Positions 1 to 9,266 of a DNA stretch of 64,000 nucleotides are shown piece after piece. The DNA lies in the NCBI RefSeq assembly GCF_000353285.1, contig NZ_KB731324.1:4358577-4422576 (forward strand). The letters are read 5' to 3'. Both the position numbers and the translations under genes were made by a program. Each line of letters starts with the position of its first letter. Position 1 is the first letter of the stretch. The stretch comes from Leptolyngbya boryana PCC 6306 (lineage in GTDB: Bacteria; Cyanobacteriota; Cyanobacteriia; Leptolyngbyales; Leptolyngbyaceae). The notes below the pieces were generated by a model. The model did not search any database and had not been told where the DNA came from. It worked only from the letters and a program-made list of their open reading frames with translations.

Positions 1-321
1 TAACTGATTTAATCCTTGCAGCGCTGACATAATCACCGAGTCAGAGGCAGATAGCCCCCCTTCGGGAAAGATCACCAGATGCAATGCCGAAACGCCGACA
101 ATCACACCCGCGACCAGTTCCCCCAAAACGGGCGGAAAATCTAATCGCCTAGCGACTTCTGCGCCGAGCTTGCTGGCTAGGTAAATCACCACCAGCGTCA
201 GCAATACGCCAGACAGAATTAGGGGTGAATCTTCAGCAACAGCGGTCGCCAGGAATGGTATTGGAGTCATGAGAGCGGCTATCCCCCCACTAAAAGGATG
301 CAGAATGTTGGACAAAATCAT
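1..321 (-). CDS. Cation/proton antiporter, CPA2/NapA type (N-terminal part only)
   Basis: The 107 visible codons encode the N-terminus of a membrane antiporter; the C-terminal part lies beyond the left window edge. It starts at ATG (321, read on the minus strand), and a first hydrophobic helix covers about residues 30-50. The following segment (ARRLDFPPVLGELVAGVIVG) is typical of the KefB/NapA sodium/proton exchanger family. It lies 260 bases downstream of sbtB on the same strand. SbtA imports bicarbonate with Na+, so a sodium exporter here would restore the gradient; that link is inference from context. No clear Shine-Dalgarno is seen. Family assignment rests on about a quarter of the usual length. 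Confidence 0.75.
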   Translation of the reverse strand, partial: MILSNILHPFSGGIAALMTPIPFLATAVAEDSPLILSGVLLTLVVIYLASKLGAEVARRLDFPPVLGELVAGVIVGVSALHLVIFPEGGLSASDSVIMSALQGLNQL

Positions 322-380
322 GAATTTAGAACAACGAAGGTTAAGGGTTTGAAAGATTCATCAAACTGCGGACAGTTATG

Positions 381-430
381 AAAAAAGCAACCGATCGAAT
401 CAAAGACTCTCATGCTTTGGATGCGGTTGC
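381..430 (-). terminator. Possible terminator after sbtAB
   Basis: On the minus strand a 7-bp stem (GCAACCG at 387-393 pairing with CGGTTGC at 424-430) is followed by six T. The 30-base loop contains a smaller stem. The long loop makes it weaker than a textbook terminator. Confidence 0.45.
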
Positions 431-582
431 CTGGATCGAGACAAGCCTATTAAACCGACAATGAAAGCTATCAAAGAAAATCTAGAATTTTCAAGGGTTC
501 CAGCCTCAAAAATGCACTCTCAATCATTGCCGGAGTCATAGCTTTCAATGAGTAACGGGGGCAAATGAGTGTTGAGATGATC

Positions 583-942
<360 letters not shown>

Positions 943-996
943 TTAACATGCTGGGTCTGTCGAGCTAAGGGAACACCGACAGACCACGGCCCGTCA

Positions 997-2073
997 TTAT
1001 AGTCCGCCGATCGCTTGGGCGAGACCGACGAAGAACGGGATACATAAGCCGATCGCAATGGGTGTACCGATGGCTGTGGACGCGCCGATATAGGCAGAGG
1101 GGTTAGCCGATGGGATACCCGCTCTCAACGTGGGTGGACCTGAGATGTCTGAACTAGAGGAAGCAATGACAGCCAGGATCACGACACCGCCCATGCTGAA
1201 TCCTGCAACGTAGTGGGCAATCATGCCGAGACCAAAGGCGATTAGCCCATGCACAAACGGTGCTGCCACGCTATACACGACATACCATTGAGCCACCTTG
1301 CGCAGTTCGCCAAGTCTTGACCATGCTTCCATGCCCATGACCAACATCAAGATCGAAAGCAAGCCGCGAAAGGCAGGGTCGTAGAAACCTTTATAGACAC
1401 TCTCTGGTCGGGTGAATATGCCAAGCGCAAGACCTAACAACATTGCTGATAAGGCAGGACCCCGAAGGCTTTCCTCAATGATCGGCCATATCTTGACCCG
1501 ATTATTCGCAGCCCCTTGATTGCTGAGATACTCCTGCTTGCTGAGATACTCCTCCTCGGTGAGATGCGCCTGTGCAGCCTTCAGCTTCTTCTTGTTGAGA
1601 TAAATGTTGGCGACCACAATCGCAGTCACGAGGGCGGGGATATCCATGAAGGGATAGAGTGCGCCTGCCCATGCCTCGAATGGCACTTTTTGTTCTTCCA
1701 GTACTGTCAGTCCAGCAGCCATCGTGGAGCCACTCACGGCTCCAAACAATCCTCCAGTCGCGATCGCATCGACGACTTTGACCTTTGGCAGCTTCGCCAA
1801 TGTATAGCGCGCGATGAAGACAACCAGAATCCCTACGACTACTGCACAGATCATGGGTAACACCATGTCCGCCAGGTTGGAGTTACGGATAGCAATGCCA
1901 CCGGTCAGACCGATTTTGGTGAGCAGCATGAAGACGATGATTGTACAAATCGACTCGGGAATTACCAATTCACTCCCGAGAGCAGCAATGATCATCCCAC
2001 CAATCAAAAAAGCGAGTGTTGGGGACTGCAACTGCTGCACGAAGTCCATGACAAACAAGGACCAAAAATCCAT
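997..2073 (-). CDS. sbtA: SbtA, sodium-dependent bicarbonate transporter
   Basis: This is a 358-residue inner-membrane transporter of the SBT family, close to the roughly 370 residues of known SbtA. It takes up HCO3- with Na+ as part of the carbon-concentrating mechanism. The protein has two halves of hydrophobic helices separated by a cytoplasmic loop (about residues 155-200, charged, with LTEEEYLSKQEYLSNQ). The C-half carries SSSSDISGPPTLRAGIPSANPSAY, a conserved SbtA stretch. I chose the ATG at 2073 (MDFWSLFVMDF) because it follows a strong Shine-Dalgarno, GGAGAAGGAGG, six bases upstream; the frame is open 60 bases further up to 2133 but without such support. It leads an sbtA-sbtB unit. 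Confidence 0.95.
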   Translation of the reverse strand: MDFWSLFVMDFVQQLQSPTLAFLIGGMIIAALGSELVIPESICTIIVFMLLTKIGLTGGIAIRNSNLADMVLPMICAVVVGILVVFIARYTLAKLPKVKVVDAIATGGLFGAVSGSTMAAGLTVLEEQKVPFEAWAGALYPFMDIPALVTAIVVANIYLNKKKLKAAQAHLTEEEYLSKQEYLSNQGAANNRVKIWPIIEESLRGPALSAMLLGLALGIFTRPESVYKGFYDPAFRGLLSILMLVMGMEAWSRLGELRKVAQWYVVYSVAAPFVHGLIAFGLGMIAHYVAGFSMGGVVILAVIASSSSDISGPPTLRAGIPSANPSAYIGASTAIGTPIAIGLCIPFFVGLAQAIGGL

Positions 2074-2369
2074 AAATACCTCCTTCTCCTCTGTTGAGGA
2101 GTGTTGCAGTGAATGAACTGAATGAACTTTCAAGAGTTAATCGAGAGTAAGAGTGAGGCGCTTCACTCTTGAAACACCTGTGGCGCACGAAAACCTGTAG
2201 TCAGGGCGCTCACAAGGGTCACTCTCCAAAATGAGTCTAAAAATTGAGCCATGTTCCTCTCCAAAAAAGGGACTGAACTGCACGCCGTTGCTCAAGAAAA
2301 TTGGGCGCAAAAATCCCTAGATCAATCTCATGAATTAATCTCAACAGCGTCTGATTTTGAAGTAGTTGA

Positions 2370-2417
2370 TCAATGTCAGTGGGAAAATCATTGATTTCAA
2401 TCAATCGATATGATTGA
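2370..2417. promoter_or_regulatory. Two adjacent inverted repeats with TCAATG/TCAATC half-sites upstream of sbtA
   Basis: TCAATG (2370-2375) and CATTGA (2389-2394) form a dyad with 13 bases between them. TCAATC (2401-2406) and GATTGA (2412-2417) form a second dyad with a 5-base spacer. The half-sites resemble those described for the LysR-type regulator CcmR/NdhR, whose published motif is TCAATG-N10-ATCAAT and which represses low-carbon genes including sbtA. The spacings differ from the published motif, so the assignment is inference. The sites lie about 300-345 bases upstream of the sbtA start. Confidence 0.45.
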
Positions 2418-2866
2418 CCCCACGAACGATTTGATTAACTATATTCAGTTCAAGTAAATGATTGAAATAACCTTATCGTTATTTCTTGTATTCCGTCTAG
2501 TCTTAAATAGATGAAAATCCAAGAAAAACCAAATGGAGCGAATAAGAAAAACCTCTTAATTCGCTCTAGACTTTTGAACAGTATTGATATTTGTTGATAG
2601 ATTGCCGCTATTTCATGGGCATCTACGAACAGTATTGAATTCGCCCAATCTTGAGTCCTAAGAATATCTATAATTAAGCTTCTTCTTCTATTTTGTAAAT
2701 CAAGCGAATTGGACAGAATCCAGAGAGACGTTTTGGCGATGAGAGAGAAAAAATAGATGCGCTTCTTATAAATCGATTCAAAGTAGCGCATCTGTTCAAC
2801 TACTTGGGACAGGCTTCGGTGCAAGCAAACTTTTGAGAGCGTTGGGCATTGCATTCGTTCGGTAAT

Positions 2867-2918
2867 GAAGGGGATTCAATACTAATTTTTAGTATTAGAT
2901 TTCAATTGAATGCCCTTC
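2867..2918. other. Nested hairpin downstream of cmpD
   Basis: An inner perfect stem (AATACTAA 2878-2885 with TTAGTATT 2889-2896) sits inside an outer GAAGGG (2867-2872) / CCCTTC (2913-2918) pairing. It is 25 bases beyond the cmpD stop. There is no T-run, so it would be a 3'-end stabiliser or a factor-dependent terminator rather than a classical one. Confidence 0.35.
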
Positions 2919-2942
2919 ACTGGCTCCTGAAGATTAGTTACG

Positions 2943-3803
2943 TTATTCGTCGTCGTGAGCGAAGCGATTATAGAGGAAATCCAATGCATAGTTTCGCAGT
3001 TTGTAATACTCTGGTGTTTCCATCATCCGCCCACGATTTCGAGGACGGCGGAATGGAATCTCCATCACTTCTCCAATGTTTGCCGCAGGTCCGTTAGTCA
3101 TCATCACTAATTTATCTGCAAGAAATAACGCTTCATCAATGTCGTGCGTAATCATCAACACCGTGCATTTGTGAGTGTTCCAGATCTTCAAAAGTTCTTC
3201 TTGCAATTCTTCTTTGGTGATGGCATCTAATGCACCAAATGGCTCATCTAAGATCAAAACTTCTGGACAAATTGCAAGCGCACGGGCGATTGCAACTCGC
3301 TGTTTCATCCCGCCTGAGATTTGGGTGGGCTTTTTCTCCATCGCGTCGGCTAGTCCAACCAGTGCCAAAAAGTCTTTGACAATCTGAGTTTTCTCAGATT
3401 TGGGCTTGTCAGGATAAACCACGTTGACCCCGAGATAGACGTTTTCAAACACGGTGAGCCAAGGCAGCAGGGCATATCCCTGGAACACAACCATGCGATC
3501 GGGACCAGGTTTCTCGATCGGTTTACCTTGTAGCAGAACAGAACCTGTGGTGGGCTTGGAAAATCCGCTCACCATGTTGAGCAAGGTAGATTTTCCACAA
3601 CCCGAGTGACCGATAACGCAGATGAATTCACCCTGATTAACAGTGAGGTTGACATCTTTCAAAACCGTGTAGTCGCCATTTTTAGTGGGATACACTTTGG
3701 AGACTTGATCGATGACGAGAAAGGGATTGGCTGCTCTGGACGCAGAGCTTTGTGCAGATTGTGCCGAAGTCACCATTGTTCTAGATGATTGAGTGGTTTG
3801 CAT
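2943..3803 (-). CDS. cmpD: CmpD, ATPase of bicarbonate ABC transporter
   Basis: A 286-residue ATP-binding subunit that powers uptake through the CmpB membrane channel. It has Walker A GHSGCGKST (about residues 62-70), a Q-loop (VVFQGYALLPW), the signature SGGMKQR, Walker B LILDEPFGALD and the switch histidine in MITHDIDEA. The first 30 residues are a Ser/Ala/Gln-rich extension. The last gene of the cmpABCD operon, it follows cmpC by 131 bases, with a strong hairpin between. Sequence alone does not separate CmpD from nitrate NrtD; the call rests on the CmpA-type binding protein of the same operon. Confidence 0.85.
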   Translation of the reverse strand: MQTTQSSRTMVTSAQSAQSSASRAANPFLVIDQVSKVYPTKNGDYTVLKDVNLTVNQGEFICVIGHSGCGKSTLLNMVSGFSKPTTGSVLLQGKPIEKPGPDRMVVFQGYALLPWLTVFENVYLGVNVVYPDKPKSEKTQIVKDFLALVGLADAMEKKPTQISGGMKQRVAIARALAICPEVLILDEPFGALDAITKEELQEELLKIWNTHKCTVLMITHDIDEALFLADKLVMMTNGPAANIGEVMEIPFRRPRNRGRMMETPEYYKLRNYALDFLYNRFAHDDE

Positions 3804-3872
3804 GGTTAGGAGAGGGTTGATGTGCGGAATGAGGTAGCACGGCGGTGTTGCTGCGCGATCGACGGATCGGTG

Positions 3873-3908
3873 TTCTCTTAATCCTCCAAATCTGGAGGAT
3901 TAAGAGAA
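3873..3908. other. Perfect 16-bp hairpin between cmpC and cmpD
   Basis: TTCTCTTAATCCTCCA (3873-3888) is exactly complementary to 3893-3908, with a 4-base loop. No T-run follows on the minus strand, so it is unlikely to be a full terminator. An intercistronic hairpin of this strength could protect upstream cmpABC message from decay or set a lower level of cmpD; that is inference. Confidence 0.7.
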
Positions 3909-3934
3909 TGTGTGGATTCTCGATCGCGCACACC

Positions 3935-5935
3935 TTAAGCTGCCAGAATGCCTGGAGCTTTTAGCGGAATGTCTGCCATGTAGACATCGTGCTTAATCTT
4001 GAGGTGGTTGAGATAGCCGATTGGATCTTCTGCGGTAAAGGTTGTGCCATCAAACAGTTGAATTGGTCCGCGACTGTAGGAAACATCCTCTAGTTCAAGT
4101 TCACGAGACGCGATACTAAAGACACTCACCTTACAAATCCGCTCTAGAATTTCCACCCAGTTCCGCGGGAAGGGAATATCGCCCCACCGAGCCAACTGCG
4201 TCAGAATCCAAAGATGCTCTGTCCGGCTGGGACGGTTGACCCCTGCTCCAAAGAACTGAGGGTGTGAGTTCTCGCGCGGCGATCCTTTAATGTCACAAGT
4301 ACTATGGCTGCCATCGCCAAGCCCAATGTAATCCATCTCACAATCGAGATATTGCGGTTGAGACAGAATCGCTTGAACTTCTGGATGATTTTCTGGATTT
4401 GCACAATAAGCACAAGCTTCGAGCAGTGCTTTGACGAGGGCAACGTGCGTGTTGGGATAGGTATTTGCCCAATCTTCTCGAACGCCTAGAACCTTACCAG
4501 GATGACCATCCCAGATTTCTAAGTCAGTTGCGATCGTATAGCCAATCTTGTCGAGCGAAGCCCGAATGTTCCAAGGTTCACCAATACAGTAACCATCAAT
4601 GTTTCCAGCTTCTAGCTGAGCAACCATCTGCGCTGGCGGAATGGTTGAAATGGTTAAGTCTTTATCTGGATCGACTCCACCTGCCGCGAGCCAGTAGCGC
4701 AAGAGGAGGTTGTGCATCGAAGCCGGGTGAACGACTCCAAAGGTATGACGTTCATCTACACTCTCAAGCAGCATCCGCTTTAGCTCAGCCAAGGTGGTAA
4801 TGCCTTTGTCAAAGAATCGCTTGTCGAGTGTAATTGCATTCCCATTTCGGGTCATAGTCAAAGCACTGACGACAGGGAGGGGTTCTCCTAATCCCCCGAC
4901 GGTTAACCAAACAGGCATCCCAGAAGGCATTTGTGCGGCATCTAAATATTTACCAGCAATGCCATCTTGAATGCCGCGCCAGCTTGATTCACGAACTAAG
5001 TTGACTTCATCTAAGCCATGATGGGTGAAGAAGCCTTTCTCTTTGGCAATGATCAGGGGAGCCGCAGCTGTGAGCGGGACAAATCCGATTTCAAGATTGA
5101 TCTTCTCTAAGCCATGACGAGCGATCGCGGTTGTTTTTCTCGCTCTCAGTTTCTTGATTTGCTTTTGCTGATTCAAGAAGTAAATGATTTCACTGCGATA
5201 GCTGTAGTAGTTGGGATGATTGACGACTTCCATGCGCTTGCGAGGGCGAGGAATGTCTACTTCCATGATTTGCCCGATTTTTGATTCGGGTCCATTCGTG
5301 AGCATGACAATGCGATCGCTCAACAGCAAAGCTTCATCGACATCGTGCGTGACCATGACAGCAGTCACATGACTCTCTTCGCAGATTTTCATCAATTGTT
5401 CTTGCAAGTTCCCGCGAGTCAGCGCATCTAACGCACCGAAAGGCTCATCTAGCAGTAAGAGCTTCGGACGAGTTGCCAGCGCCCGTGCGATCGCGACTCG
5501 CTGCTTCATTCCGCCAGAAAGCTGATCCGGTGGCTTATCCACGGCATGTCGAAGACCAACTAAATCAATGTGTTCTTCAACAATTTGGTTCCGCTCGACT
5601 GCTGAAAGATCTTTCATCACATTGTTAACCGCCAGCGCAATGTTTTGGCGCACGGTCATCCAAGGCAAGAGCGAGTAGTTTTGAAAAACCACCATTTTAT
5701 CGGGACCAGGGCGCAGGATTTGTTCGCCTTGCAGCATCACGACACCATCTGTCGGTAAATCTAAACCTGCCACCATGTTCAGTAAGGTGGATTTACCACA
5801 ACCCGAGTGACCAATCAGCGAGATAAATTCGCCCTGCTTAATTTCTAAATCAATTCCCTTCAGTGCAACGTAGTTGCCACCACCTTGAAGGGAAAAGGTC
5901 TTTTCAAGACTTTCGACAGTAACAAAGGAAGTCAT
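3935..5935 (-). CDS. cmpC: CmpC, ABC ATPase fused to a CmpA-like regulatory domain
   Basis: This 666-residue protein joins an ATPase domain (about residues 1-265: Walker A GHSGCGKST, signature SGGMKQR, Walker B LLLDEPFGALD) to a solute-binding domain related to CmpA/NrtA (about residues 280-660, beginning EIGFVPLTAAAPLIIAKEKG). This fusion is diagnostic of CmpC/NrtC. In the nitrate system the C-terminal domain is needed for ammonium inhibition; in the bicarbonate system its role is less defined. It acts on the cytoplasmic face. It lies 167 bases after cmpB and 131 before cmpD. The bicarbonate rather than nitrate assignment comes from the neighbouring binding protein and sbtAB. Confidence 0.87.
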   Translation of the reverse strand: MTSFVTVESLEKTFSLQGGGNYVALKGIDLEIKQGEFISLIGHSGCGKSTLLNMVAGLDLPTDGVVMLQGEQILRPGPDKMVVFQNYSLLPWMTVRQNIALAVNNVMKDLSAVERNQIVEEHIDLVGLRHAVDKPPDQLSGGMKQRVAIARALATRPKLLLLDEPFGALDALTRGNLQEQLMKICEESHVTAVMVTHDVDEALLLSDRIVMLTNGPESKIGQIMEVDIPRPRKRMEVVNHPNYYSYRSEIIYFLNQQKQIKKLRARKTTAIARHGLEKINLEIGFVPLTAAAPLIIAKEKGFFTHHGLDEVNLVRESSWRGIQDGIAGKYLDAAQMPSGMPVWLTVGGLGEPLPVVSALTMTRNGNAITLDKRFFDKGITTLAELKRMLLESVDERHTFGVVHPASMHNLLLRYWLAAGGVDPDKDLTISTIPPAQMVAQLEAGNIDGYCIGEPWNIRASLDKIGYTIATDLEIWDGHPGKVLGVREDWANTYPNTHVALVKALLEACAYCANPENHPEVQAILSQPQYLDCEMDYIGLGDGSHSTCDIKGSPRENSHPQFFGAGVNRPSRTEHLWILTQLARWGDIPFPRNWVEILERICKVSVFSIASRELELEDVSYSRGPIQLFDGTTFTAEDPIGYLNHLKIKHDVYMADIPLKAPGILAA

Positions 5936-6102
5936 AACTAAAACCTGGAACGACAGTGGTTAAGTGTTTCAGAACGGGATAGAGAACGATCGCTGGGATA
6001 AAAAGTGAAGGATGCAGAGGCGCAAACGTCGGAGAACAAATCCAGTCCTCATCATCCTTCACCTCTTGCTACCGCAGTGGAGCAAGCGCGCTAGTTCTTG
6101 GA

Positions 6103-6939
6103 TTACCGTTGGCTTTGCGGCAAGATCTTATTCTGAAGCCATGCCATCAGGTTATCGAGCAACCAACCGACTAAGCCAATGTAAACCAAGGCTAAGATGA
6201 TTTCACTCACCTGACTGTTCTGATAAGCGTTCCAGATAAAGAAGCCAATCCCCACAATCCCGGACATCACAATCTCTGCTGCAATAATCGCCAACCAAGC
6301 CAGACCAATTGCAATTCTCAGTCCAGTAAAGATGTAAGGCAGTGCAGAGGGAATCAAAATCTTGAAGAAGTACTCCGACTTGGGCAATTGCAGCACTTGA
6401 GCAACGTTGTTATAGTCCTGCGGAATCTGTCGGACTCCCACTGCGGTGTTGATTAAGATTGGCCAAATCGCAGTAATGAAGATCACGAACAGTGCAGCAG
6501 GCTGGTTTTGCTTCAATGCAGCAAGTGCGATCGGAACCCATGCCAAAGGTGGAACGGTTCTTAAGATGTTGAAAATTGGATCGAGACCTTTTGAAAGACG
6601 TTTGTTCAATCCAACCAAGATGCCTAAGCTAATGCCTACCACTGCGGCAAACGTATAGCCAACTGCAACCCGTTGCAAGCTGGAGAACACTTGCCAGAAT
6701 AGCCCTTTGTCTGTGCCACCCTTGTCATAGAACGGGTATAGAATCAAAATCCGAGTTTCTTCAATGACTTTGAAAGGCCCTGGCAAATCGGTCGGCACAA
6801 TCATGGTCAGAATTTGCCAAAGGGCGAGCAATCCGAACAATGCTCCAATCGGCATCAGAATGTTGTCGAGTGTCTCTTTGGTCTTGTCGTCCCAAGTGAA
6901 GGCGGGGAATGTTGTAGATCGCTTCCGGGCGATAGTCAT
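6103..6939 (-). CDS. cmpB: CmpB, permease of bicarbonate ABC transporter
   Basis: A 278-residue inner-membrane permease of the nitrate/sulfonate/bicarbonate (BPD_transp_1) family with about six hydrophobic helices. The EAA-type loop that contacts the ATPases is visible in the region of LPKSEYFFKILIPSALPYIFTGL (about residues 190-212). The ATG at 6939 has a Shine-Dalgarno (AAGGAG) nearby. It lies 83 bases behind cmpA in the cmpABCD order and would form the channel with CmpC and CmpD. Confidence 0.88.
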   Translation of the reverse strand: MTIARKRSTTFPAFTWDDKTKETLDNILMPIGALFGLLALWQILTMIVPTDLPGPFKVIEETRILILYPFYDKGGTDKGLFWQVFSSLQRVAVGYTFAAVVGISLGILVGLNKRLSKGLDPIFNILRTVPPLAWVPIALAALKQNQPAALFVIFITAIWPILINTAVGVRQIPQDYNNVAQVLQLPKSEYFFKILIPSALPYIFTGLRIAIGLAWLAIIAAEIVMSGIVGIGFFIWNAYQNSQVSEIILALVYIGLVGWLLDNLMAWLQNKILPQSQR

Positions 6940-7022
6940 GACGGTTTGCTCCTTATTAACTGCGGTAAGTGTTTAACAAATCAGACAAGTCATTCAAAGT
7001 GCGAGATGCACCGATTTAGCAA

Positions 7023-8384
7023 CTACGCTGCTAGCTTCTTAATCTTTAAGCTGTCGAGATAAGCTTTGGGATTCTCTGGGTCAAACTTGACGCCATCGAA
7101 GAACTCTTCCACGCCTCGGGATGTACTGGTGGGAATGTCAGCAGAAGCAACTCCTAATTCTTGAGCAGCTTGTTTCCAGAGGTCTTCGCGATTGACTTTA
7201 TCAATCATTTCTTTCGCTTTGTCTAGCGTGTTTTGTGGCAGGAAGCCCCAACGGACACTTTCGGTTAAGAACCACAGATCATGGCTCTTGTAAGGGTAAG
7301 ACACGCTGCCTTTGCTATCTTTCCAGTACATCACAGCTAGTGATTTGTCATCGACGGTGCGCTCACCCAAGTTGTATTTGCCCATGAGCGGCTCGATGAG
7401 GACGTTCTCTGGAACGTTGAAGTATTCACGGGTAGCGAGGATTTTCGCCATTTCAGTCCGGTTGTTGAAATCATCACACCATTGCTGAGCTTCCATCACG
7501 GCTTTGAGCAGTGCTTTGGTTGCTTTAGGATGCTTATCGACCCAGTCTTTGCGAACTGCAAGGTACTCTTCTGGGTGTGCTTTCCAGATTTCTCCGGTCA
7601 AGGCAGCAATAAATCCAGTCTTATCAGCAACAATACGAGCGGGCCAGGGGTCGCCTGTACTGAATGCATCCATTGCACCACGTTTCATATCGGCAACGGT
7701 TTGTGCAGTCGGTACGGTGAGCAACTCAACATCTTCTACTGGATCAACGCCACCTGCTGCAAGCCAGTAGCGAATCCAAAATTCTTGGTTTGCTTTGGGG
7801 AAGGTGTAAGCGGCTTTGAAACGTCCGCCTTGAGACTTCAGACCGCCAAAGAATGCAGTTTGATCGGCGAGTTTCAAGCCGATGTTTTTACCAAGGTGCT
7901 TGCTTGCGATCGCAATTCCATTTCCTTGAGTGTTTAATTGCGCCAATACATACATTGGAACTTGAGCGCCATCGGTAATAATGCCTTCAGAAATCAAGTA
8001 GGGCATCGGCATTTGCCATTGTCCCCCATCAATTCCGCCGCCACCTGCGCCAATTTTGACGTTATCGCGGGCTGCACCCCAGTTTGCTTGCTTATCGAGC
8101 GAAACTTCAGTTAAGCCATGCTTGGCAAAGAAACCTTTTGCCTGAGCGATGATCAGCGGGGCTGCTTCAACGATCGGTAAATAGCCCAATTTGACCGTTT
8201 TAACTTCAGGTTCTTCGCCTGCTTTGACGGCAGAACCTACATTAGCAACGGGAGAAGCTTGTAGTCCACCGGTCGTCTGCTCTGGGGGATTTCCTAGACA
8301 TCCTTTTAATAAGAGCGTAGAAGCAGTAGTTGCTCCTGCTGTTAATAAAAAGTTGCGCCGTGACATCGACGAAAAACGCTTCAT
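7023..8384 (-). CDS. cmpA: CmpA, bicarbonate-binding lipoprotein of ABC transporter
   Basis: A 453-residue periplasmic solute-binding protein. The N-terminus has a twin-arginine pair ([10 protein letters not shown]) and a lipobox, LLKGC, near residue 30, so it is probably exported by Tat and anchored by lipid. The body carries [33 protein letters not shown] and [11 protein letters not shown], which match CmpA from memory; nitrate NrtA instead has GGIDGAHILTPMP and MESFCVGEPWP. I therefore call bicarbonate, not nitrate. No nirA or narB is adjacent, consistent with this. The ATG at 8384 follows GGGAG by seven bases; a TTG six bases earlier is less likely. Confidence 0.88.
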   Translation of the reverse strand: MKRFSSMSRRNFLLTAGATTASTLLLKGCLGNPPEQTTGGLQASPVANVGSAVKAGEEPEVKTVKLGYLPIVEAAPLIIAQAKGFFAKHGLTEVSLDKQANWGAARDNVKIGAGGGGIDGGQWQMPMPYLISEGIITDGAQVPMYVLAQLNTQGNGIAIASKHLGKNIGLKLADQTAFFGGLKSQGGRFKAAYTFPKANQEFWIRYWLAAGGVDPVEDVELLTVPTAQTVADMKRGAMDAFSTGDPWPARIVADKTGFIAALTGEIWKAHPEEYLAVRKDWVDKHPKATKALLKAVMEAQQWCDDFNNRTEMAKILATREYFNVPENVLIEPLMGKYNLGERTVDDKSLAVMYWKDSKGSVSYPYKSHDLWFLTESVRWGFLPQNTLDKAKEMIDKVNREDLWKQAAQELGVASADIPTSTSRGVEEFFDGVKFDPENPKAYLDSLKIKKLAA

Positions 8385-8598
8385 ATCCAACTCCCAAACA
8401 TAGATAAATCAACAAATTAAGCGCTCAATTGAGCAAGCGAATCTGATCCAGAGATTCTTGTAATCACTGGAGTTTAGCTATTCAGACTGCGAAAATCTAA
8501 TGTGCAAATTCAACGACAAAAATTAAGTTGAATTGCTGCATCACACCAAGCAAAAGCAGCCCTTTGAGCTGCAAAAATTAGACCAGCTTTGGCAGTTA

Positions 8599-8643
8599 TT
8601 AATCGGTTTAACTCACTTGTTTAAGTCAATCAAACTTGATTAA
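8599..8643 (-). promoter_or_regulatory. CmpR-type motif and dyad upstream of cmpA
   Basis: TTA-N7-TAA at 8599-8611 fits the TTA-N7/8-TAA motif reported for the LysR regulator CmpR at cmp promoters. Directly beside it, AATCAA-AC-TTGATT (8628-8641) is a perfect dyad embedded between two TTAA tetramers. The sites lie about 215-260 bases upstream of the cmpA start. Binding by CmpR is inference. Confidence 0.5.
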
Positions 8644-9097
8644 TCTGTTGAATATTAAGATACTCTGAAATTCTGTAAAAAGTCTAGATGTTGAATTGCA
8701 AATAAGACCATAAATCTCAAATCTAATAGATGGATTTCAGTCTATAGATTCTCATTCCTGGATAGTAATTACTCCGATAAGTAAAGGATATATTAGTGAT
8801 GAGTTACAGCTGAAAAAATACTGTTTATTCTGCTGAAATTCCTACTGTGAGAAGACTACGCATGTTTTAAATAATTTGTATATGGCCTAAATTAATAGAC
8901 TTATTTCTATTTTTTAGAAAGTATCTCTCCTCATCTCATAGGCTCAACTCATTGGAGTTATCAAAATCAAACATACATTGATGAGATTCAATAATGGCAT
9001 CGATTCTTTGAGATGAATAGATGAAATTAAGGTAATTAATTGGGTTGCTCTATCCATTGAGCGAATCCACAATGAATCATTACTGAAAGCCCTAAAA

Positions 9098-9115
9098 CTG
9101 TAAACTTCTGTAAAC
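9098..9115 (+). promoter_or_regulatory. Tandem CTGTAAAC repeat upstream of petJ
   Basis: CTGTAAAC occurs at 9098-9105 and again at 9108-9115, spaced exactly ten bases, about 150 bases before the petJ start. One-turn direct repeats are typical of response-regulator sites. In other cyanobacteria petJ is copper-repressed, through the PetR/PetP system in Synechocystis; I cannot say that this is that operator. Confidence 0.3.
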
Positions 9116-9266
9116 CTTTATTTGCATCTCAGGTAACGAACTATTGCGGTTAATAACGAAACCGAAAAGTTTTACGCGCTGTCTTTTGACGTAGGGATTT
9201 TCCTGAAGACAGCATGACACTGGTGAGAACTGCTTACCGAATGTTGATGTTTAAGAGAAGAACAAA

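Larger units (their letters stand above)
2074..2942. other. Intergenic region between sbtA and cmpD
   Basis: An 870-base AT-rich stretch upstream of sbtA and downstream of cmpD. It holds the paired dyads listed separately and a nested hairpin at 2867-2918. An open frame on the minus strand (2450-2854) encodes a hydrophobic, lysine-rich product with no recognisable motif, and I do not count it as a gene. No other structure was seen. Confidence 0.6.
8385..9266. other. Long divergent intergenic region between cmpA and petJ
   Basis: About 880 bases of AT-rich sequence separate the two divergent genes. It contains the CmpR-type motif near cmpA and a 10-base-period direct repeat at 9098-9115 near petJ. 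I found no perfect NtcA palindrome (GTA-N8-TAC) on either strand. No open frame here looks coding. Confidence 0.6.

Noticed and set aside
2450-2854. Open frame of 134 codons on the minus strand
   Set aside because: AT-rich, lysine/isoleucine-heavy composition unlike neighbours, no motif and no ribosome site.
2943-8384. Nitrate transporter nrtABCD
   Set aside because: The fold and gene order fit both, but the binding protein has CmpA-type motifs ([24 protein letters not shown]), sbtAB is adjacent, and nirA, narB and an NtcA box are missing.
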